From contig NZ_BNBR01000002.1 of assembly GCF_014656055.1 (NCBI RefSeq), positions 1,166,062 through 1,230,061 on the forward strand: a DNA stretch of 64,000 nt, read 5' to 3'. Under the pieces are notes generated by a model. The model searched no databases. It had not been told where the DNA came from and saw nothing but the letters and a program-made list of their open reading frames with translations. The position numbers and the translations under genes were made by a program. Source of the DNA: Streptomyces griseosporeus. GTDB lineage: Bacteria; Actinomycetota; Actinomycetes; Streptomycetales; Streptomycetaceae. Below, piece after piece: positions 9,858 through 18,054 of this stretch; position 1 is the first letter of the stretch, and every line of letters starts with the position of its first letter.

Positions 9858-10787
9858 TCACCACGGGTGCGCCTCCAGATACCCGGCGATCTCCTCCCGC
9901 TCCCAGGCCCCGTCGGCCACGACGACCCGGTAGCGGCGGGTCAGGGTGTCGCCGGGGGCCAGCTCCAGTTCCTCGAAGAACGCCCAGGAGGGGGCGACGG
10001 CGGCGAAGGGGTCGTTGCGGACGAACCAGTGGGCGGGATGGCCGCCGCCAGCGCCGGTGTGGTCGTTCTCCGGGGCGTGGGCGAAGACAAGGGTGGCGTG
10101 GCCGTCGGTGCCGTCGTGCTCGCCGGTGAAGGCGAGCCAGGGCGCCTGCGTGCCCATCAGCTGCGGACCCTCGGCGTCGGGCCCGAGGATCCGCCCGCCC
10201 CGGAAGGCGCGCGGCCCGCGCCAGAACAGGCCCGTGTAGCCTGCCAGTTCACGCCCTGCCGTGGTGGGACTGCCGAACCGCAGCGGCTCCTCACGGCGGT
10301 TGGTGACCGCGCTGGTCCAGGTCAGCGCCCAGGACCGGGAGCCGGCGTCGATGTCGTGCACCTCGATACGACGCCGCTCCTCGGCCCACAGCTCACCGCC
10401 GTACGGATGCCAGGTCAGCCGCTCGGCGATGACCGCCCGGCCGCCGCCGTCGTCCATCTCGTCGAAGCCGGCGTGGGCCATCGAGCCGACCCGCTCGGGC
10501 AGGGCGAGATAGCCCTCGCCGGGCACATAGGTGTTCCCGCCCCACAGGTTGGCGCCGGACAGGTGGGAGGCGGTCAGGGCGAGGCCCTTGTGCCAGCGGT
10601 GGGCGTTCGGCCGGTAGTCGGTGACGACGTCGCCCGCCAGGGTGCGGAGCGGGTGCAGGTAGGGCTTGGGCGCCTCCCAGGCCGCCTCGGGACGGTAGAC
10701 GTAGGCGAGCAGTTCGACGCCGGTGACCGGGTCGGTCACGGTGATCCGCTCGCCGAGCGTGTGGACGAGGCGCGGCCCGGCCGTCAC
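9858..10787 (-). CDS. PmoA/DUF6807-family protein
   Basis: 309 aa, rich in Trp and His, with the family segments YLHPLRTLAGDVVT, HRWHKGLALT and NLWGGNTYV. Members are beta-rich (jelly-roll-like) and commonly found next to Gfo/Idh/MocA dehydrogenases in sugar catabolism loci; the biochemical role is not established. Its ATG overlaps the stop codon of the upstream oxidoreductase (ATGA), so the two are translationally coupled and probably act together on the same carbohydrate. Confidence 0.75.
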   Translation of the reverse strand: MTAGPRLVHTLGERITVTDPVTGVELLAYVYRPEAAWEAPKPYLHPLRTLAGDVVTDYRPNAHRWHKGLALTASHLSGANLWGGNTYVPGEGYLALPERVGSMAHAGFDEMDDGGGRAVIAERLTWHPYGGELWAEERRRIEVHDIDAGSRSWALTWTSAVTNRREEPLRFGSPTTAGRELAGYTGLFWRGPRAFRGGRILGPDAEGPQLMGTQAPWLAFTGEHDGTDGHATLVFAHAPENDHTGAGGGHPAHWFVRNDPFAAVAPSWAFFEELELAPGDTLTRRYRVVVADGAWEREEIAGYLEAHPW

Positions 10788-11971
10788 GCGGGCACCCCCC
10801 GTTCCGCGACCGCGGCCGCGGCGGGAGCCCAGCCGGGTGTCCCGCCGTGCAGGGCCGCGTGGAAGGGATCGCCGGGGCCGATCTCGCCGCGCCGCACGGT
10901 GGTGTCGGTGAACGCCGACTTGTACAGCGCGGTGACCAGCTCCAGGCTGGTGCGCCCGTCCGCGCCGCTCGCCCGCGGCCGCTCCCCGGCCCGCATGCTC
11001 GCCGCCAGCTCCCGCAGCTGGGCCAGGTGCGAGCTGGGCACGTCCGCCCCGAAGTCCTGCCAGGCCGCGGCCTCGGCGGCGGGCACGTCCGGGGCCGGGG
11101 TGATTCGCCAGTCGGCGTTGGAGTGGCCGTAGAGATGGGTGAGTTCGACGGTGGCGCGCTCACAGTCGAGGCGGATGCGGCTGACCTGGTCGGGGCTGAG
11201 GACGCTGTTGACGATCGTCGCCATCGCGCCGTTCTCGAAGCGGACCAGGGCGGTGGAGACGTCCTCCGTCTCCACGTCGTGCACCAGCCGCCCGGCCATC
11301 GCGCGCACCTCGCTCCACGGCCCGAGCAGGTCCAGGAGCAGGTCCATCTGGTGGATGCCGTGGCCCATGGCGGGGCCCCCGCCCTCGGTGTGCCAGCGCC
11401 CGCGCCAGGGCACGGCGTAGTAGGCGGTGTCCCGGTACCAGGTGGTCTGACAGTGGGCCACCAGCGGGCGGCCCAGCGCACGCTCGGCCAGCAGCCGCCG
11501 TACGTGCCGGGCTCCCGAGCCGAAGCGGTGCTGGAAGACGATCGCCGCGTAGGGGCCGCCGTCGGTGCCCTCCTCGGCCTCCACGGCCGCGTAGTCGGCG
11601 AGCGACGGCACGGGCGGCTTCTCGCACCACACCCAGGCGCCGGCCCGCAGCGCGGCCACCGACTGCTCGCGGTGCAGCGTCGGCGGGGTGCAGACGGTGA
11701 CGAGGTCGGGCCGCTGCTCGGCGAGCATCCGGTCCAGGTCGGTGTAGGCGTGCGGCACGCCGCCCTCGGCGCAGAACGCCTCCACCGCGGCGGCGTCGAC
11801 GTCGACGGCCGCGACGACCTCCGTCTCGCCCTCCTCGGCGAGCCGGGCCAGGGCGGGCAGGTGCGAGCCGCGCGCGATGGCACCGGTGCCGACGACGGCG
11901 GCCCGGATGCGGCGGCCTGACGCCAGGGAGGGGAGCGGTGCGGGCCGGGGGTCGGCGGCAGACGGGGTCAT
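10784..11971 (-). CDS. Gfo/Idh/MocA-family oxidoreductase
   Basis: 395 aa. N-terminal NAD(P)-binding GTGAIARGSHLPAL (about residues 26-39) and the EKPPVPSLADY strand holding the conserved EKP dinucleotide-site Lys, followed by the alpha/beta GFO_IDH_MocA C-terminal domain with HGIHQMDLLLDLLG. Oxidises a sugar or inositol-type polyol at the expense of NAD(P). Start at 11971 is the first ATG that gives a normal N-terminus; a GTG at 11986 directly after GGAGGA is possible. First gene of a two-gene operon with the PmoA-like gene. A LacI-type operator lies about 100 bp upstream. Confidence 0.83.
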   Translation of the reverse strand: MTPSAADPRPAPLPSLASGRRIRAAVVGTGAIARGSHLPALARLAEEGETEVVAAVDVDAAAVEAFCAEGGVPHAYTDLDRMLAEQRPDLVTVCTPPTLHREQSVAALRAGAWVWCEKPPVPSLADYAAVEAEEGTDGGPYAAIVFQHRFGSGARHVRRLLAERALGRPLVAHCQTTWYRDTAYYAVPWRGRWHTEGGGPAMGHGIHQMDLLLDLLGPWSEVRAMAGRLVHDVETEDVSTALVRFENGAMATIVNSVLSPDQVSRIRLDCERATVELTHLYGHSNADWRITPAPDVPAAEAAAWQDFGADVPSSHLAQLRELAASMRAGERPRASGADGRTSLELVTALYKSAFTDTTVRRGEIGPGDPFHAALHGGTPGWAPAAAAVAERGVPA

Positions 11972-12065
11972 GGGCGGGATCAGCACTCCTCCGGGACGTT
12001 CGGCACGCGGGGAGAGCAGACGACGGGCGGCGGGCGTCCGGAACCCTCCGACGCCACCCACCCGA

Positions 12066-12081
12066 CAGCAAGCGCTTTCTG
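12066..12081. promoter_or_regulatory. LacI-family-type operator
   Basis: Imperfect 16-bp palindrome CAGCAAGCGCTTTCTG around a perfect AAGCGCTT core, with one mismatched pair. The AGCGCT centre is characteristic of LacI-family operators for carbohydrate genes in Streptomyces. It sits about 100 bp upstream of the oxidoreductase start. No LacI gene is in the window. Confidence 0.5.
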
Positions 12082-12330
12082 CTCCCGCGGCAACGTAAGC
12101 GGCGGCCGACCGCCCGGTCAACACCCGCGCCCCGCCGCCCGGTCAACATCCCCACCCCCGCCGCCGGGTAGGCGCCCTCACCCTCCCGCGCCCCACCGCT
12201 CCCCCGCCAAGACCCAGTGACAGCCCCGTCACCCGGCCGCGCTACGCTGCCCGGGACATCCGTGATCACCGCGCGCGGCGGCCTGGCACGTCCGCCGCCC
12301 TCCCGATCGGCACTTGGACTCCGTACCTTC

Positions 12331-13206
12331 ATGTCTTGGTTTGAATCCCTCATCCTCGGACTCGTCCAGGGGCTGACCGAGTTCCTCCCCGTCTCCTCCA
12401 GCGCGCATCTGCGGCTGACCGCGGCCTTCTCCGGCTGGCACGACCCGGGCGCCGCCTTCACGGCGATCACCCAGATCGGCACGGAGGCCGCGGTGCTGAT
12501 CTACTTCCGCAAGGACATCGGCCGGATCGTGACGGCATGGTTCCGGTCACTGTTCGACAAGGCCGCCCGCAAGGAGCACGACGCGCAGATGGGCTGGCTG
12601 GTGATCGTCGGCTCGATCCCGATCGGCGTGCTCGGCGTGACGCTCAAGGACCAGATCGAGGGGCCGTTCCGCGATCTGCGGGTCACCGCGACGATGCTGG
12701 TCGTCGTCGGCATCGTGATCGGCGTCGCCGACCGGCTCGCGGCCCGCGACGAGACGGGCGGCCGGCACCGCGCGCCCAAGCAGCGCAAGACGCTGGAGAA
12801 CCTGGGCGTGAAGGACGGCCTGATCTTCGGCCTGTGCCAGGCGTGCGCGCTCATCCCGGGCGTCTCCCGCTCGGGCGCCACCATCAGCGGCGGCCTGTTC
12901 ATGGGCTACAAGCGCGAGGCGGCGGCCCGCTACTCGTTCCTGCTGGCCATCCCCGCGGTGCTGGCCTCCGGGCTGTTCGAGCTGAAGGACGCGATGGGCA
13001 GCGATCATGTGGCGTGGGGGCCGACGATGTTCGCCACGGTGATCGCCTTCGCCTCCGGATACGCCGTGATCGCGTGGTTCATGAAGTTCATCTCGACCAA
13101 GAGCTTCATGCCGTTCGTCTGGTACCGGGTCGTCCTCGGCATCGTCATCATCGGCCTGGTCGTGGCGGGTGCGCTGAGCCCGCACGCGGCGGAGTCGGCG
13201 GGCTGA
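12331..13206 (+). CDS. uppP: Undecaprenyl-diphosphatase
   Basis: 291 aa polytopic membrane phosphatase recycling the cell-wall carrier lipid undecaprenyl diphosphate. Both signature regions are present: LVQGLTEFLPVSSSAHL (catalytic Glu17) and PGVSRSGATIS (Arg180). Length is normal for UppP/BacA. The ATG at 12331 begins MSWFESLILG, the conserved N-terminus; upstream in-frame codons look non-coding. Stand-alone gene. High expression or extra copies of this family give bacitracin resistance. Confidence 0.93.
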   Translation: MSWFESLILGLVQGLTEFLPVSSSAHLRLTAAFSGWHDPGAAFTAITQIGTEAAVLIYFRKDIGRIVTAWFRSLFDKAARKEHDAQMGWLVIVGSIPIGVLGVTLKDQIEGPFRDLRVTATMLVVVGIVIGVADRLAARDETGGRHRAPKQRKTLENLGVKDGLIFGLCQACALIPGVSRSGATISGGLFMGYKREAAARYSFLLAIPAVLASGLFELKDAMGSDHVAWGPTMFATVIAFASGYAVIAWFMKFISTKSFMPFVWYRVVLGIVIIGLVVAGALSPHAAESAG

Positions 13207-13276
13207 CCGGCCCCGGCCGGCCGGACCGCCGGCCGTGACCGACTCCATACGGTCTCCGTAGCCGTCCGGTAGCGCA

Positions 13277-13299
13277 GTGTCAGTCCTTGCCCCTAGGCT
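13277..13299 (+). promoter_or_regulatory. Weaker PafBC/RecA-NDp-like promoter
   Basis: GTGTCAGTC, then exactly 8 bases, then TAGGCT, against the RecA-independent damage promoter consensus TTGTCRGTG-N8-TANNNT. TAGGCT ends seven bases before the ATG of the 59-aa gene. Seven of nine -35 positions match, weaker than the copies at ung and dinB. Confidence 0.4.
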
Positions 13300-13306
13300 T
13301 GTCCGC

Positions 13307-13486
13307 ATGTCCCCCGATTCCATGCCCTGTGGTTCCGTGCGCTCTGCCGCCGAACTGAACGAGCGGATAAGGGCGCTGTGGCTGCGCACAGGCGGCAACC
13401 TGACGGACCGGGAGCGGGAGGAGTACGAGCTGCTGGTGGTCGAGTGGGCCGAGGCCGTGCGCTGTGGCGTCATCGAGGCCGCCTGA
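13307..13486 (+). CDS. 59-aa protein of unknown function
   Basis: Encodes a helical, acidic peptide; after a Ser/Pro head it has AELNERIRALWLRTGG and REREEYELLVVEWAEAV, which look like two amphipathic helices. Strong G/C third-position bias supports coding. Start at 13307 is fixed by TAGGCT seven bases upstream, and the promoter resembles DNA-damage promoters of the PafBC type. No family recognised. Confidence 0.65.
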   Translation: MSPDSMPCGSVRSAAELNERIRALWLRTGGNLTDREREEYELLVVEWAEAVRCGVIEAA

Positions 13487-13542
13487 CCGCGGGTCGCGGC
13501 CGTCGCCCAACTCCCGTTCCGCGCGCGTGACATGATCAACGC

Positions 13543-14112
13543 ATGCAGCATCTGAGCAGCGTGCCGCCGCGCCGCGGGCTGGTCGTCTTCCTCAACGGCA
13601 CGTCCAGTTCGGGCAAGTCCACCATCGCGGCGGAGCTGCTGCGCATCCTGGACGGGCCGTACTTCCACATGCCCGTCGACACCTTCCACGCCATGCGGTC
13701 CGGTACGCCGGTGCCGCCCGACCAGCTCGACGTCGCGCTGCACCGCACCTGGCGGGGGTATCACCGGGCGGTGGCGGGCATGGCCGCGGCCGGGAACGAC
13801 GTCGTCATGGACCATGTGCTGAGTGCCGAGTGGCGGCTGCGGGACTGCCTGGCGGTGCTGCCCGCCCGGGACGTCGTCTTCGTCGGCGTCCACTGCCCGC
13901 CCGAGGAGCTGGCCCGGCGTGAGCGCGCGCGGGGCGACCGCCCGGGCGGACTCGCCGCCGCGCAGCTGGCGCAGGTCCACGCGCACGGGCTCTACGACCT
14001 GGAGTTGGACACGGGGAGCCTGGATCCGGCCGAGTGCGCCCGCCGCATCAAGGAGTTCCTGCCGGACCGGCCGACCCCGACGGCGTTCGAACGGCTGGCG
14101 GGGACGGGCTGA
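13543..14112 (+). CDS. Chloramphenicol phosphotransferase-like P-loop protein
   Basis: 189 aa. Walker A motif LNGTSSSGKST (about residues 18-28) and VDTFHAM, whose Asp corresponds to the catalytic base of chloramphenicol 3-O-phosphotransferase (CPT). Length fits CPT. Genuine CPT is known from the chloramphenicol producer S. venezuelae; many Streptomyces carry homologues whose substrate is unproven, so a general small-molecule kinase is the safer call. CATGAT lies six bases before the ATG. The last codons fall in the first unit of a 31-bp tandem repeat. Confidence 0.75.
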   Translation: MQHLSSVPPRRGLVVFLNGTSSSGKSTIAAELLRILDGPYFHMPVDTFHAMRSGTPVPPDQLDVALHRTWRGYHRAVAGMAAAGNDVVMDHVLSAEWRLRDCLAVLPARDVVFVGVHCPPEELARRERARGDRPGGLAAAQLAQVHAHGLYDLELDTGSLDPAECARRIKEFLPDRPTPTAFERLAGTG

Positions 14113-14280
14113 ACCGCCAGGCCGAGTGGCGGGGACGGGCTGAACCGCCAGGCCGACCGACGGGGACGCGTCGAACCGCCGGGCCGACCGGCGGGGACGC
14201 GTCGAACCGCCGGGCCGACGGACGGGGACGGGCCGAACCGCCAGGCCGACTGGCGGGGACGCGCCGAACGCCCCGGGCAG
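14095..14280. repeat. 31-bp tandem repeat, six units
   Basis: Units begin at 14095, 14126, 14157, 14188, 14219 and 14250. The common core is GGGGACG(G/C)G(C/T)(T/C)GAACCGCC followed by (A/G)GGCCGA; unit 6 diverges after its core. Each unit carries GGCGG (or GACGG) facing CCGCC and could fold. Unit 1 encodes the last residues of the CPT-like protein; the period is not a multiple of three, so it is not a coding repeat. Confidence 0.9.
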
Positions 14281-14309
14281 CCGCCGGCACGACGCCCACC
14301 GCCCCTGCC

Positions 14310-15050
14310 TCACCGACCCCCGGCCACCCGCAGCACCGCCCCCGTCGTGTACGACGCGTCCGGCGACATCAGCCAGGCGACCGCCGCGGCGATCTCCTCG
14401 GCGCGGGCCGGGCGGCCCAGCGGGACCGCCGCGCCCATGCGGTGGGCGCGGTCCGGGTCGCCCATCGCCGCGTGCATCCCGGTGTCGACCACGCCGGGCG
14501 CGACGGCGTTGACGCGGATGCCGTCCGGGCCCAGTTCCTTGGCCAGGCCCAGGGTGAGGGCGTCGACCGCGGCCTTGGTCGCGGCGTAGTGGACGTACTC
14601 GCCGGGGCTGCCGAGGGTGGCCGCGCCGGAGGAGATGTTCACGATCACGCCGCTCCCCCGGGGCGTCATGAGCTGGGCCGCGCGGCGCGCGCACAGCAGC
14701 GTCCCCGTCAGGTTGACGTCGACGACGCGCCGCAGCACGTCGGCCCCGGTGTCGGCGAGCCGGCCCAGCGGTCCGGTCACCGCGGCGTTGTTCACCAGGC
14801 CCGTGACGGGCCCGAGGTCACGCTCGGCGGTCTCGAAGAGGCGGTCCACGTCGGCCTCCACGGCCGTGTCCGCCCGCACGGCCACGGCGCGTGCCCCGGC
14901 CCGCCGCACGTCGGCGGCCACCTCCTCGGCGGCCCCGGCGTCACGGACGTACCCCACGACCACGTCGTGGCCGTCCTCGGCGAGCCGTCGGCAGATCGCC
15001 GCGCCGATGCCCCGGCTGCCGCCGGTGACGACCGTGACCAGACGCTTCAT
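14310..15050 (-). CDS. SDR-family oxidoreductase (FabG-like)
   Basis: 246 aa. Classical short-chain dehydrogenase: TGGSRGIG (residues 9-16), NNAAVTG, catalytic Ser in NISSGAATLG and YVHYAATKAAV holding the Tyr-x3-Lys pair, ending with TTGAVLRVAGGR. Reduces or oxidises a carbonyl/hydroxyl group with NAD(P)H, probably in acyl or secondary metabolism. GGAGG precedes the start. The promoter (TAGAGT, minus) abuts a perfect 17-bp palindrome, so expression is likely under a dedicated repressor. Confidence 0.88.
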   Translation of the reverse strand: MKRLVTVVTGGSRGIGAAICRRLAEDGHDVVVGYVRDAGAAEEVAADVRRAGARAVAVRADTAVEADVDRLFETAERDLGPVTGLVNNAAVTGPLGRLADTGADVLRRVVDVNLTGTLLCARRAAQLMTPRGSGVIVNISSGAATLGSPGEYVHYAATKAAVDALTLGLAKELGPDGIRVNAVAPGVVDTGMHAAMGDPDRAHRMGAAVPLGRPARAEEIAAAVAWLMSPDASYTTGAVLRVAGGR

Positions 15051-15070
15051 GACAGCCTCCCGCCCGAAAA

Positions 15071-15092
15071 TGATCGATCATCGATCACTCTA
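15071..15092 (-). promoter_or_regulatory. 17-bp palindromic operator with overlapping -10
   Basis: TGATCGAT-C-ATCGATCA (15071-15087) is a perfect palindrome around one central base. The minus-strand -10 TAGAGT (15087-15092) overlaps its edge. Typical placement for a TetR- or MarR-type repressor of the SDR gene. Confidence 0.6.
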
Positions 15093-15710
15093 CGCCGGTA
15101 GGTGCGGCGGCATCCCCTCCCCGAGCGGATACGGCCGCTCCAGGGGCAGCAGCTCCCGTGCGGCGTCCAGATCCCCCGCCCGCACCAGGCCGTGGATCTC
15201 CCGGGCCAGCGGCGTCACGTCCTCGATGCCGACGGTCCACTCGTCGGCGTACCGGGCCGCGGCCTCCCCGGCGAGGCCCAGCTGGAGGGAGCGGTACGGC
15301 AGCGCCCTGAGGTGCAGGTCGCGCTCCGGGTCCCATTGGACCCGGGCCGGTGCCTGACGCAGTCGGCGCTTCCAGGTGTCCTGGTCGCCGTGCAGGTCGG
15401 GGACGTAGTGCGAGAGGCAGGAATGCCGCAGCGCCCACAGGAAGCCCTCGCGGGTGATCTCGACGGCCAGCACCGTCTCCTGGTTCTCCTTGGTGCCCCA
15501 GCCGCAGCGGTACATCATCCACAGGAAGGACGGCTTGATCCACGTCATCCGGTCCCGCTTCCAGGACGCCGGGAAGCGCCCCTCACGGGCGGCGGCGCGG
15601 CCGATCCGCGGCCGGTACGCCTGATAGACGGTGACGGTGGTGTCCGTGTGCCGGGCGCGGACACGGAACCGGGGCTCGTCCCCGGCGTCATCGACAGGAT
15701 GTTCGTTCAC
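15090..15710 (-). CDS. DUF4291-family protein
   Basis: 206 aa. Matches the DUF4291 layout: VYQAYRPRIGRAAAREGRFP, then MTWIKPSFLWMMYRCGWGTKENQE, then the later WDPERDLHLRALPYRSLQLGL. Family members are uncharacterised cytoplasmic proteins. GTG at 15710 gives the normal N-terminus. The stop codon lies within the promoter of the downstream SDR gene. Function unknown. Confidence 0.8.
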   Translation of the reverse strand: MNEHPVDDAGDEPRFRVRARHTDTTVTVYQAYRPRIGRAAAREGRFPASWKRDRMTWIKPSFLWMMYRCGWGTKENQETVLAVEITREGFLWALRHSCLSHYVPDLHGDQDTWKRRLRQAPARVQWDPERDLHLRALPYRSLQLGLAGEAAARYADEWTVGIEDVTPLAREIHGLVRAGDLDAARELLPLERPYPLGEGMPPHLPA

Positions 15711-15842
15711 CGGGCAAGGGTGACCGGGCGCGCGGCTCCCCGGCCACCGAATATCGGTGCGGCGGGCCGCCGGACCCCGATAGGGCGGATCGGTACGGCC
15801 CGTCCCCTTGGCCCGCGCCGTCCCGTGCCCAACACTGAGGCG

Positions 15843-16316
15843 ATGACGCAGCGTGTGGAGCTTGCTACCGTGCTGGACCGGCTGGCGGTCGACGACCTGA
15901 TCAGTGATTACGCGGCGGCCGTCGACGACGGCGACTGGGCGGCGTACCGGATGCTGTTCGCCCCGGACGGCCGGGCCGACTACCGGTCGGCGGGCGGGGT
16001 CGAGGGCGACGCCGGGACCGTCGCCGCGTGGCTCGCGCAGCACCTGCGGCCCTTCCCGGTCCGGCAGCACCTCGTCGTCAACCGCCGGGTCCGCTTCCTG
16101 ACCCTGGAACGGGACACCGGCGACACCGCGCGGGTCCAGGCCGACTACGTCACCCCGATGCGCCTCGCCGCCGACGGCGGCCCGGCCGCGCCGCCCGACC
16201 ACGTGAGCGGCGGCCGGTACGCGTTCGGGCTGGTGCGGACGCCCGACGGCTGGCGGCTGCGGGAAGTGGTCGTACAGGAGATGTGGCGGCGCGCGGAGGA
16301 AACGGCGGCCGGCTGA
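15843..16316 (+). CDS. SnoaL/NTF2-like domain protein
   Basis: 157 aa cone-fold protein: helix LDRLAVDDLISDYAAAVDDGDW followed by YRMLFAPDGRADYR and a beta-rich second half ending GWRLREVVVQEMW. Such DUF4440/SnoaL-like proteins are isomerases, hydratases or non-catalytic binding proteins. AACACT six bases before the ATG suggests a leaderless start. Stands alone between a divergent DUF4291 gene and lnt. Confidence 0.7.
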   Translation: MTQRVELATVLDRLAVDDLISDYAAAVDDGDWAAYRMLFAPDGRADYRSAGGVEGDAGTVAAWLAQHLRPFPVRQHLVVNRRVRFLTLERDTGDTARVQADYVTPMRLAADGGPAAPPDHVSGGRYAFGLVRTPDGWRLREVVVQEMWRRAEETAAG

Positions 16317-16479
16317 CCGCACGGGCGGGTCGCGGCCCCAACTCCGCCATGACGAGGGGCCGTTGGCGGCGCGCACGTGCGCGTGACACCTGGTCCGGAT
16401 CCCTCACCGGACCCCGCCCCCTGTCCGGGATCGCATCCCGCGCGCAACACTGGAGCCCCACGGGGTAGGGAGGCGCCGT

Positions 16480-18054
16480 ATGAAGACCTTCGACGACTGG
16501 CTCGCCTCCCCCTGGCGCCGCGGCACGCTCGCCGCCGTGGCCGGCGCCCTTCCCGTACTGGCCTTTCCGGCGCCCTCCTGGTGGTGGTTCGCCTACGCCG
16601 CCCTCGTCCCGTGGATCCTGCTGGCGCGCGCCGCGCCGACGCCCCGGCGGGCGGCGTACGACGGCTGGTGCGGCGGGTTCGGGTTCATGCTGGCGATGCA
16701 CCACTGGCTGCTGCCGAGCCTGCACGTGTTCACCGTCGTCATCGCGGGCCTGCTGGGCGCGCTGTGGGCGCCGTGGGCCTGGCTGGTGCGCCGCTTCCTG
16801 ACGGGCGTGCCGACGCGCGGGCAGGTCGCGGCGGCGCTGGTCGTGCTGCCGTCGGCCTGGCTGTGCGTGGAACTGGTCAGGTCCTGGCAGGGATTGGGCG
16901 GCCCGTGGGGCATGCTCGGCGCCAGCCAGTGGCAGGTGACGCCGGCGCTGCGGCTCGCGTCGGTCGGCGGGGTGTGGCTGCTGAGCTTCCTCCTCGTGGC
17001 GGTCAACGTGGCCGTCGCCGTGCTCGTCGCGGTGCGCGAGGCCCGGGTCCCGGCGATGGCCGGACTGGTCGCCACGGCCGCGGCCACCTCGGCGGCCTGG
17101 GTGTGGTCCCCGCGCCCCGACGCCGACGGCCGGGCCCGGATCGCCGTCGTCCAGCCGGGCGTCGTGGACGGCACCGACAGCGGCGACCGGCGCTTCGACC
17201 GCGAGGAGCGGCTCACCCGCGAACTGGCCGGTCAGGACGTCGATCTGATCGTGTGGGGCGAGAGCAGCGTCGGCTACGACCTGGGCGAACGGCCGGACCT
17301 GGCCCGGCGGATCGCCGCGCTGTCCCGGGCGACGGGCGCGGACGTCCTGGTCAACGTGGACGCGCGGCGCTCCGACCGGCCCGGCATCTACAAGAGTTCG
17401 GTCCTGGTCGGCGCGGACGGCCCGACCGGCGACCGCTACGACAAGATGCGGCTCGTCCCCTTCGGCGAGTACATCCCCGCCCGCTCCCTGCTCGGCTGGG
17501 CCACCTCGGTCGGCAGGGCGGCCGGCGAGGATCGCAGGCGCGGCACCGAGCAGGTGCTGATGAACGCCGGGCACGGGCTGCACCTGGGCCCGCTGGTGTG
17601 CTTCGAGACGGCGTTCCCCGACATGAGCCGCCGGCTCACCGAGGACGGTGCGGACCTGCTGGTCGGCCAGTCGTCCACGTCGTCCTTCCAGGGGAGCTGG
17701 GCGCCCGCGCAGCACGCCTCGCTGGCCGCGCTGCGCGCAGCGGAGACCGGACGCCCGATGGTGCACGCCACGCTGACCGGTGTCTCCGCCGTCTACGGTC
17801 CCGCCGGGCAGCGCATAGGCCCGTGGCTGGGCACGGACACGAGCACCACGGCGATATACGACCTGCCGCTGGCCGACGGTGTCACGCCGTACGTCCGCTT
17901 CGGCGACTGGCCGGTGCACGCGGCGCTGCTGGTGCTGGCGGCGCTGTCCCTGACGGAGGGGGCGCGGGCGCTCAGGCTGCGGAAGAGCGCTCCCGCACCG
18001 CACGTACCACCCGCTCGCACAGCTCATGAGTCGCCAGCGCATCCCGGGCGCTGA
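16480..18054 (+). CDS. lnt: Apolipoprotein N-acyltransferase
   Basis: 524 aa, with about six N-terminal membrane helices (to about residue 205) and a nitrilase-fold extracytoplasmic domain. The catalytic triad is visible: Glu261 in VWGESS, Lys322 in YDKMRLVPFGEY and Cys374 in VCFETAFP. It N-acylates the diacylglyceryl-Cys of lipoproteins. GGGAGG precedes the ATG. Streptomyces carry more than one Lnt-like gene; which is principal cannot be told here. The 3' end overlaps the convergent oxidoreductase by 83 bp, coding on both strands. Confidence 0.88.
   Translation: MKTFDDWLASPWRRGTLAAVAGALPVLAFPAPSWWWFAYAALVPWILLARAAPTPRRAAYDGWCGGFGFMLAMHHWLLPSLHVFTVVIAGLLGALWAPWAWLVRRFLTGVPTRGQVAAALVVLPSAWLCVELVRSWQGLGGPWGMLGASQWQVTPALRLASVGGVWLLSFLLVAVNVAVAVLVAVREARVPAMAGLVATAAATSAAWVWSPRPDADGRARIAVVQPGVVDGTDSGDRRFDREERLTRELAGQDVDLIVWGESSVGYDLGERPDLARRIAALSRATGADVLVNVDARRSDRPGIYKSSVLVGADGPTGDRYDKMRLVPFGEYIPARSLLGWATSVGRAAGEDRRRGTEQVLMNAGHGLHLGPLVCFETAFPDMSRRLTEDGADLLVGQSSTSSFQGSWAPAQHASLAALRAAETGRPMVHATLTGVSAVYGPAGQRIGPWLGTDTSTTAIYDLPLADGVTPYVRFGDWPVHAALLVLAALSLTEGARALRLRKSAPAPHVPPARTAHESPAHPGR

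Noticed and set aside
13543..14112. Symbol cpt for the P-loop kinase
   Set aside because: Walker A and Asp fit CPT, but substrate is unproven, so no symbol was given.
14095..14280. Considered as a CRISPR array
   Set aside because: Units are directly adjoining with no unique spacers, no cas genes nearby, and the first unit is coding.
12547..14694. 715-codon open frame on the minus strand
   Set aside because: It runs antisense to uppP, the 59-aa gene and the CPT-like gene, has repetitive Arg/Pro/Gly composition and no recognisable domain: a high-GC shadow frame.
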